A stretch of 64,000 nucleotides of DNA, from NCBI GenBank assembly GCA_022575985.1, contig JAKSXM010000077.1, positions 372,001-436,000 on the forward strand, read 5' to 3'. The notes under the pieces were generated by a model. That model was not told the origin of the DNA and did no database searches. It saw only the letters and a list, made by a program, of their open reading frames with translations. Positions within the stretch are counted from its first letter, which is position 1. Each line of letters starts with the position of its first letter. This document shows positions 58,037-64,000 of this stretch, in pieces. The translations under genes and the position numbers were made by a program. This stretch comes from Anagrus nilaparvatae (lineage: Eukaryota > Arthropoda > Insecta > Hymenoptera > Mymaridae).

Positions 58037-60003
58037 TCAATTTGATATAATCCTATCGTAATTTTCGCGCGTTATATTTATCGCAGCGATAGATAGATGT
58101 AAATACGGAATCAGGCCCCGGGTCAACCTACTATCCGTAACGTGACTGGCTTCGCCCGGTATTTCCCGCTTCGCGTTTTTACTACCCTTAGGGCGTCCCC
58201 TAGTTCGCGTTTCGGTTGGGGTAATATGTTGAGGGTCGACTGACTGATCGTTGCTGATGTCATCTTCTTGAAATCTTGGAGCTGCTGCTGGGGCTAAGAT
58301 AGTCTTACGTTTTGGTCCCTGTTTTTTCTTCTTTTTATTTATTTTTACATATTTTCCGGGAGAGTTAGTCGTCACTCCTACTCCTTCTTTACTTGGCAAC
58401 TGTGAAGTTGACGACTCTCCCCCCTCAAAACCTGTATATTCGGGTACCAAATGCTCTAGTTGACTAGATTGAAATTCTCCTACTACTTCCCCGTTGCAGT
58501 CAGCGACCTCGAACATATTATCCCCTAAATTGTCTTACAATAACGTAATCCCCGCGACGCTTGGGAGCTAAGCCTCCTACTATATTACTCGCCTTTTTGG
58601 ACAATACAATATTTTTGACCAATACCATATCTCCTACTTGAAAATCATGTGGTCTTCGTCGTTGATTGTAGTATTTTGCTTGCCTATCTGTACTATCTTT
58701 CTGGTTCTCCCTCGCTATTTGTCTCACCCTTTTTAAATTTTCAATGTCTTCACATCTTTTTTGGATAACTTCACTTTCTGCGTCTCTTCTTACTGTAGGT
58801 GAGAGCGTAGGGTGTCTTCCATTACACAAAAAGAAAGGTGAGTAACCAGTACTTTCATGGATCATTGGTATTGTATGTCCAAACGCGTTGTGCTAAATCA
58901 ACATCCCAAGTGCGGTGATCAGGGGTTATGTAAGCTCTAATCATGGTTTTAAGGGTCTGTTTAATTCTTTCAACAGGGTCGGCTTGCGCATGCGCAGGAG
59001 GAGTCCTGGTGAGTTTAATTTTATGTTTTTCGCAAATCTTAATCATTTTTTGATTCACGTATTCACTCCCCCTGTCAGTAATCAAATAACTTGGAGTCCC
59101 CTGTCGAAAAAGAACTGCCCTTTCAAAATAATGGGCTATGGTCTTTGCATTTTTATTTTTAATGGGTATAACTTCGGCCCATTTTGTAAATAAATCCTCA
59201 AATATGAGAATGTGAGTATACCCATTTTTTGATCTGGGATAAGGTCCCATGCAATCACTAGTGACTATAGACCCTGGTTCTGGTATACTACGCTTGCCCA
59301 TTAATCTTGCTGGCTTTCTATGAACTGGTTTGACTTGTTGACATATATAGCAACCCCTGACATATTTAATTACATCTCTATGTACTTTTGGCCAATAATA
59401 TAGAGATGTAACTCTATATGTCTTTTTCTGACCCATATGTCCACCTTGGGCGCTATTATGACATTCTTCTAAAACAGCTTTTCTCTTCTCTGCAGGAATA
59501 ACCAATTTCCAGTCATAGTCATCATCTCTTATGGCTGCAAGCGTAGGATCTGGTCTGTAGACATATAATAGCCCGTCTACAATCTTCCAGTCTCTATTTT
59601 CTTTAGGTTTTTCATAAACATTCTTGAATTTCTCGATGTACCACTTGTCATTGGTTTCTTGCAAAAACTCTACCGCTGAGACCTGAACCTCGTCGTCTTC
59701 ATATGCTCTTGATAGGCAATCAGGTACTACGTGTTCTGTACCTTTTCGATGTATAACTTCGAAGTCATATTGTTGAATTTCGAGTGTCCAACGCGCAAGG
59801 CGTCCTGCTGGATTACGGAGATTCATTAACCATTTCAAGGAGTGGTGATCAGTTACAACCTTAAAATGTTCGCCTTCAACATAACATCTATACTTCCGAA
59901 TTCCAAATAATATGGCTAGACACTCGACTTCTGTTACAGAGTAATTTCTTTGGGCGGCAGACAGTATTTTGCTGGCGTACGCAATAACTCTATCTATTCC
60001 TTT
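58037..60003 (-). pseudogene. Ty3/gypsy polyprotein fragment: RNase H and integrase
   Basis: Read leftwards from 60,003: the RNase H C-terminal region ('VIAYASKILSAAQRNYSV', 'HFKVVTDHHSLKWLMNL'), linker, and the integrase zinc domain (HNSAQGGH ... 'CYICQQVK'). The DDE integrase core follows, with Asp in 'VTSDCMGPYP', Asp in 'LITDRGSEYVN' and Glu in 'ADPVERIKQTLKTMI'. Then come the GPY-like 'GDMVLVKN' region and an AT-hook-like 'TRGRPKGSKNAKR' tail ending at 58,037. The frame is broken twice, near 58,866 (one extra base before 'HESTGYSP') and near 58,517 (GGGG run). The 5' half (protease, RT) is cut off by the LTR element inserted at 60,004 and presumably lies beyond the window. No 3' LTR was recognised. 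Confidence 0.85.
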
Positions 60004-60415
60004 TGTTTTGTATTTTATTAATGATTTTATAGAAAAGGGATATTAGACTGAATAAAGATTTAAAGGAATAAGATTTTAATAAAAGGAAAGATTAGACTGA
60101 ATAAAAACACTTATTGATTCCACTTTTAAAAAGATAAATGATTTATTGTAAAGATACTTAATTTTTTAAGGAACAATATAAACGTGTACTTTGCATGCCG
60201 GCGGTCGCAAGAGAAGAAGGAGCTCTGAAAAAAGGCGCACGTTTTCGGGTCCGTGCGTGCACATACATACACACAAACATAAATTATCAAAATCCCCACT
60301 CTTTCTGTATTATAAATTCAAACAACAATGACAAAATAAAATATAAAAATTACTAATATTTTCATATACAGAAAGCGTGGTGAATTCAACAAATATCCCT
60401 GTTTTCTCGCAAACA
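60004..60415 (-). repeat. 3' LTR of the non-autonomous element
   Basis: TG...CA bounded (read on the minus strand it begins TGTTTGCGAGAAAACAGGG and ends TACAAAACA), and flanked inside by the purine tract GACGGCGGGGAG at 60,418-60,429. Contains an internal imperfect repeat around 'gatattagactgaataaag' / 'gattagactgaataaaaac'. Right edge inferred from the CA and the purine tract. Confidence 0.65.
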
Positions 60416-63400
60416 TACTCCCCGCCGTCGCAAATGCGACTAACAAAAGCAAAAATAGAATTAATTTGAATTTATTTTTGAATTGATAAAACGTATGAAT
60501 TTTTAAAGAAATAATTATTTCGCGGTTTACAAAATTTTCGATGAAGCTAATGAATCTAAATTACAAATTAAATTTATTTTATTTTAAGATTTAAGAAATC
60601 AAATTTTTGATTTTAAAGAGTTGTTTTAATTTAAAATTAATTAAATTAATTGTCGAACATTCATTCATGCATTCTGTAATTTTACATTTTTTACAAGTAA
60701 ATATAAGTGGAAAAGTCAGAATGATAATTTAACAAATAATTTTTAATGAAGTTAAAGCTAACATATTTTTAAGATGATGTTTAGTTTAATAAATTAAAAG
60801 AACAAAATTCAAGTTTAAAATCTTAAAAGCGAGAATGAAATTTTAAAAAAGATTATTTAATTGATTTGAAACTTGAGCTTCTAGATTTTAATTTAAAAAA
60901 GTTACGTTTTTTGAAAAAGAATTATCATTCTGTTAAGTTAATTAGTTTATAGAAAACTAATTATATCAATTATTTAAGAAATTGATATTAAACATAATTT
61001 GCTTAAAAGAATTTAAATTTTTACAATTTTTTATGACTAGATTTTAAACTAATTTACAATGTTTTTGAAAAAATAATAATAATGATTAAAAATAGTAATG
61101 ATTTTATATTTTTATTTGCTTTGATTTAGAAAAAGTTAAAATGACTAATTTTTTGTTTAAGATTTAAAGTCTATGTACAATTTTTTTAAAGCATTAAATG
61201 ATTTTTTTAGTTGAACATTTATGATTACGAAATACAAATAAATTAAATTACATACATAACGATTACACATATAAAAGAATTAATTTATTAAATAAAAAAT
61301 TATAAAAGATTTTTTGTTACGAATGTTCAAATGATGCTTAACTTCTTTTTTGCGACTTGATGTGCACGATGATTGATACGAATTGATCGTTGTATTAAAC
61401 GAGTCCCACATTGATATTCCATTGATCTTGGACCTTTGAAAGTGAACAATAAGCATTGTTTGATCAGGATACGTTCTGATGTTGATTTAAACCAGATTTG
61501 ATAACGAGTCAATCCATTTGTATCAGCTAAGCATAAATGAATTCAAGTTCAGGATTAAATTTATTAAAATTATAAAACATTACACAAAGAATTTGACAAA
61601 ACAGATTTTGACAAACACGAGTTTTATTTTTCTGCAATTTATTAAACGATTTTATAGATTTTTAGATTTTTAATAAAGAATTTAAAGAAATAATTTATTT
61701 GGTTTAAAATAAATAAGTAATCAGACAAACGATATGATATAAAGAATTTTTAACAGTTAGAAGCAACCTTACTCATGGAAGTCCTCCAGAGACAAAAAAA
61801 AATGCAAAGATTTTTGACGTAATAAAGCTTTCAATGTATTAATTAAGATTTTTCAAGTTTTTCAGATTTTTCAAAAAGTTTTTTTTTTTTTTTAAGAATT
61901 TTAAGTTTCAATAAGAAATCAAATTACAAATCTTCAGAACTTTAACTTATTAGAAAGTTTGATCAAAGTTCATGCTTGAATTGAAATAAGATAAAGTTTA
62001 ATTCATTAGATGAATTAAAAAAGTAGAAAACTTTCAAGGTTTTTTCAATCCTATTTTGAAATAGAATTGTTATGAAAGCGAGAGACTAAAATTTGAAGAA
62101 AATCTTTCAAAGTTTATTCAATTAAGTTCTAGATGCAGAATTGTCATGAAAGATAAATTTTAGTTAAGAGCTTTATTTTAAATATAAATTTTTAATATGT
62201 ATGATATTTTTAAGTAAGGTTTTTCACGTCACAAGATTAGACTAAATACAATTAGACAAAACAATATAAGTGAATTTTACTTAGCGAAGTTTTGATTAAA
62301 AGGAAAGCGAGGAGCTTGTTCTACATTTTTCAAAGTCGTTTGGTTAAAGAACCAAAATAAAAAAATCAGAATTCAATAAAAATGGTAAAGAATTTGAAGA
62401 ATTTGGATTTATAAAAATTTGGTAATAGTTGATGAATAAAAAGTAATATAAAAGCTTTTACATTACCTCTGGATGAAGATCATACCGTATTTGAAAGAGA
62501 ATAAAAGATTAAATCTGGATACTAGTCCAAAAATAAGCGTAAAATCAGAAGTATACCAAATTTTTAGAAAGTCCAAGAGGCAAGTTACATCCATCGAGTC
62601 CAGTAAATTTAGAAAAATGCAGATAGAAGCAAGCTCCACGTACCGCATCAATTTTTTTCATGAAAATATAAAAAAGAATTTAATAAAGATTCATAACAAC
62701 AAGATAAATTAAAGTTATAATTTATCGACATGTTATTATACAAACAGTTTACTTAAAAAGATATCTAATAATGAATTTTGGTAAATGAAATTGAGGTGTT
62801 CTGGTTTTGTTATGATGAGCCCCGTGATTTTCATAAACAGGTTTTTGCGGTGCTAAAGTTTCGATTTTAACTTCCAACGTATTCCTCCAGAAACAACAAA
62901 AAAAGAGATTCTTCAAAATATTTATCCAATAAAGATTTTCTTTATATAAAGAATTCCAATGTTTCTTTAGCTTTGGCTGTTTTTTCAACGTTGGTCATGA
63001 AGCGTGTAATGAGTCCACCTTGTTCAATTTTCTCTCGGGTCAGCTCCACCAAAGATAAACCAGCGTAAGAGATTTTTCATGAAAATAAGAATAACGCTAT
63101 TTGATTTAATATAAATAGTAAAAGAAATTTTTCTTTTTTTTTATAATACAACTTTTTTCTTTTTTTTAATAATACAACTTATTTTTTTTTTGCTTAAAGA
63201 ATTGTATTAATGTTTATTTATTTTTAATTTAAAAATACATATACTTATGAATAAATAAAAAAGATTTTAAATTTCATAAATTTTAAGAGCGCCGGCACGC
63301 ATAAGAAATGAAAATTTTTGACGAATAAAGGTTAGCGTAAAGAAGAGAAATTTGAATACATCTTTCTCACTCTTTCAGAAAGTTTTGAATATATCTTTCT

Positions 63401-63953
63401 CACTCTTTCGCATAACCTATTATGTACACAAGTAAATATAGAACGATACAATGTATGTTACCAGTGGTGCTGCCAATCCAACCTTCCTGACCACGTGATT
63501 TCCTGCTTTTTCAGATTTTTGACGAAAAAGAAATTCTTGTATGAACAGGAAAATGGCGACTCCAAACGATTTCCACTTTTTTTTATTTTTATAAATTGAA
63601 TTTTAGGTCCTGCGATGCGACAGAACGTCCATGAATTTTATGAATTTTTAAATAATAAATTTAAAACACCATAACCTAAAATTCAAGTCTTGTCGCGACC
63701 AAAAATTCATAAAAGAAAAAAGGAGCACATGGCGTCACTGCACTAGTTTTCATTTTTTAATTTTATCTTCACTTTATCGTTTAATTTTTTAACTTTTTAC
63801 TATTTTTTTTAACTTTTAATTTTCACTTCTTTATTATTTTCTCCGAAATTTTTACGAAAAGAATTTTTATGATAATTTTCCTACGACGATTTTTTAAAAT
63901 AACGTTCTTCCGATTCAACCACTGCCTTATAAGCGGGTGTTTCGGCACCAAAA
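60416..63953 (-). other. Non-coding interior of the LTR element
   Basis: A/T-rich, no gene supported. The 61- and 79-codon minus frames (61,327-61,512; 62,749-62,988) are the only ones with less biased composition and might be remnants of gag, but no motif backs this. An imperfect direct repeat 'atatctttctcactctttc' occurs near 63,360-63,405. Confidence 0.45.
63935..63951 (-). promoter_or_regulatory. Primer-binding site of the LTR element
   Basis: Minus-strand TGGTGCCGAAACACCC lies two or three bases from the LTR end. TGG followed by a GC-rich complement to a tRNA 3' acceptor end is the standard minus-strand DNA priming site. Confidence 0.7.
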
Positions 63954-64000
63954 TGTTTTGTATTTTATTAATGATTTTATAGAAAAGGGATATTAGACTG
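63954..64000 (-). repeat. 5' LTR of the non-autonomous element (truncated by window end)
   Basis: 47 bp identical to 60,004-60,050. The rest lies outside the window. Confidence 0.8.

Larger units (their letters stand above)
60004..64000 (-). mobile_element. Non-autonomous LTR retrotransposon inserted in the gypsy pol gene (runs off window)
   Basis: The sequence starting TGTTTTGTATTTTATTAATG at 60,004 recurs at 63,954 and stays identical to the window end (47 bp), marking two LTRs about 3.95 kb apart. Beside the right LTR, the minus strand reads TGGTGCCGAAACACCC, a typical tRNA primer-binding site, so the element is transcribed leftwards. The internal part (60,416-63,953) has no frame above 79 codons and no gag or pol motifs, so it must use enzymes of another element (LARD-like). 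Confidence 0.8.

Overview
The window is repeat-dominated, very AT-rich animal DNA with spliced genes (GT-AG introns of about 60-120 bp). The transposon families, an R1-type LINE, PIF/Harbinger, Helitron and Ty3/gypsy, together with RpS16 fragments, point to an arthropod and most likely an insect. A parasitoid hymenopteran is my guess from overall character only. No ordinary complete host housekeeping gene is present. Almost everything is mobile or repetitive DNA in several nested layers.

Layout. 1-15,340: a degenerate satellite of roughly 0.7-0.9 kb period is interrupted twice. The first interruption (392-5,470) is a mixed tandem array of two short elements, A (about 376 bp, with a GC-rich structured head) and B (about 390-425 bp, with a variable GGATA tail). 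The second (5,708-11,986) is a full-length R1-clade non-LTR retrotransposon with a perfect 14-bp target duplication, a UAAUG ORF1/ORF2 junction and two nonsense codons in ORF2. 13,312-21,856 is a giant palindrome centred near 17,584. At its core is a fold-back transposon with CACAGTG termini that split an unrecognised 264-codon gene. The gene's 5' part lies at 22,012-22,464, its 3' part at 18,114-18,455, and the 3' part is mirrored at 16,713-17,054.

24,742-32,775 is a PIF/Harbinger neighbourhood. It holds an intact five-exon Myb/SANT-like gene (548 aa), a shorter Harbinger-type Myb gene, and, divergently, an intact six-exon 372-aa DDE transposase. Intron 2 of the transposase carries a second A+B array. 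34,100-35,710 is a tandem repeat field. 36,096-45,263 is a large Helitron on the minus strand, with Rep (HUH, Y2) and Pif1 helicase. Its C-terminus contains two ubiquitin-specific-protease-like modules, and an upstream frame encodes an ULP1/SENP-type SUMO protease with tandem repeats and SUMO-interaction-like motifs. I consider this Helitron with a ubiquitin/SUMO protease complement the most interesting system here.

45,990-51,080 holds three non-autonomous inverted-repeat elements in otherwise featureless AT-rich DNA. 52,475-53,616 is a gene built from duplicated phase-1 mini-exons and ending in an RGG box. 53,755-55,669 holds minus-strand exons of an unknown gene, with two decayed copies of the last RpS16 exon between them. 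58,037-60,003 is a broken gypsy RNase H-integrase. It is cut by a non-autonomous LTR retrotransposon (60,004 to beyond 64,000) whose second LTR runs off the window.

Several breaks in the large transposon frames (Helitron near 40,884; gypsy near 58,866 and 58,517) are one-base indels, two of them in short homopolymers. They may be decay or residual sequencing error.
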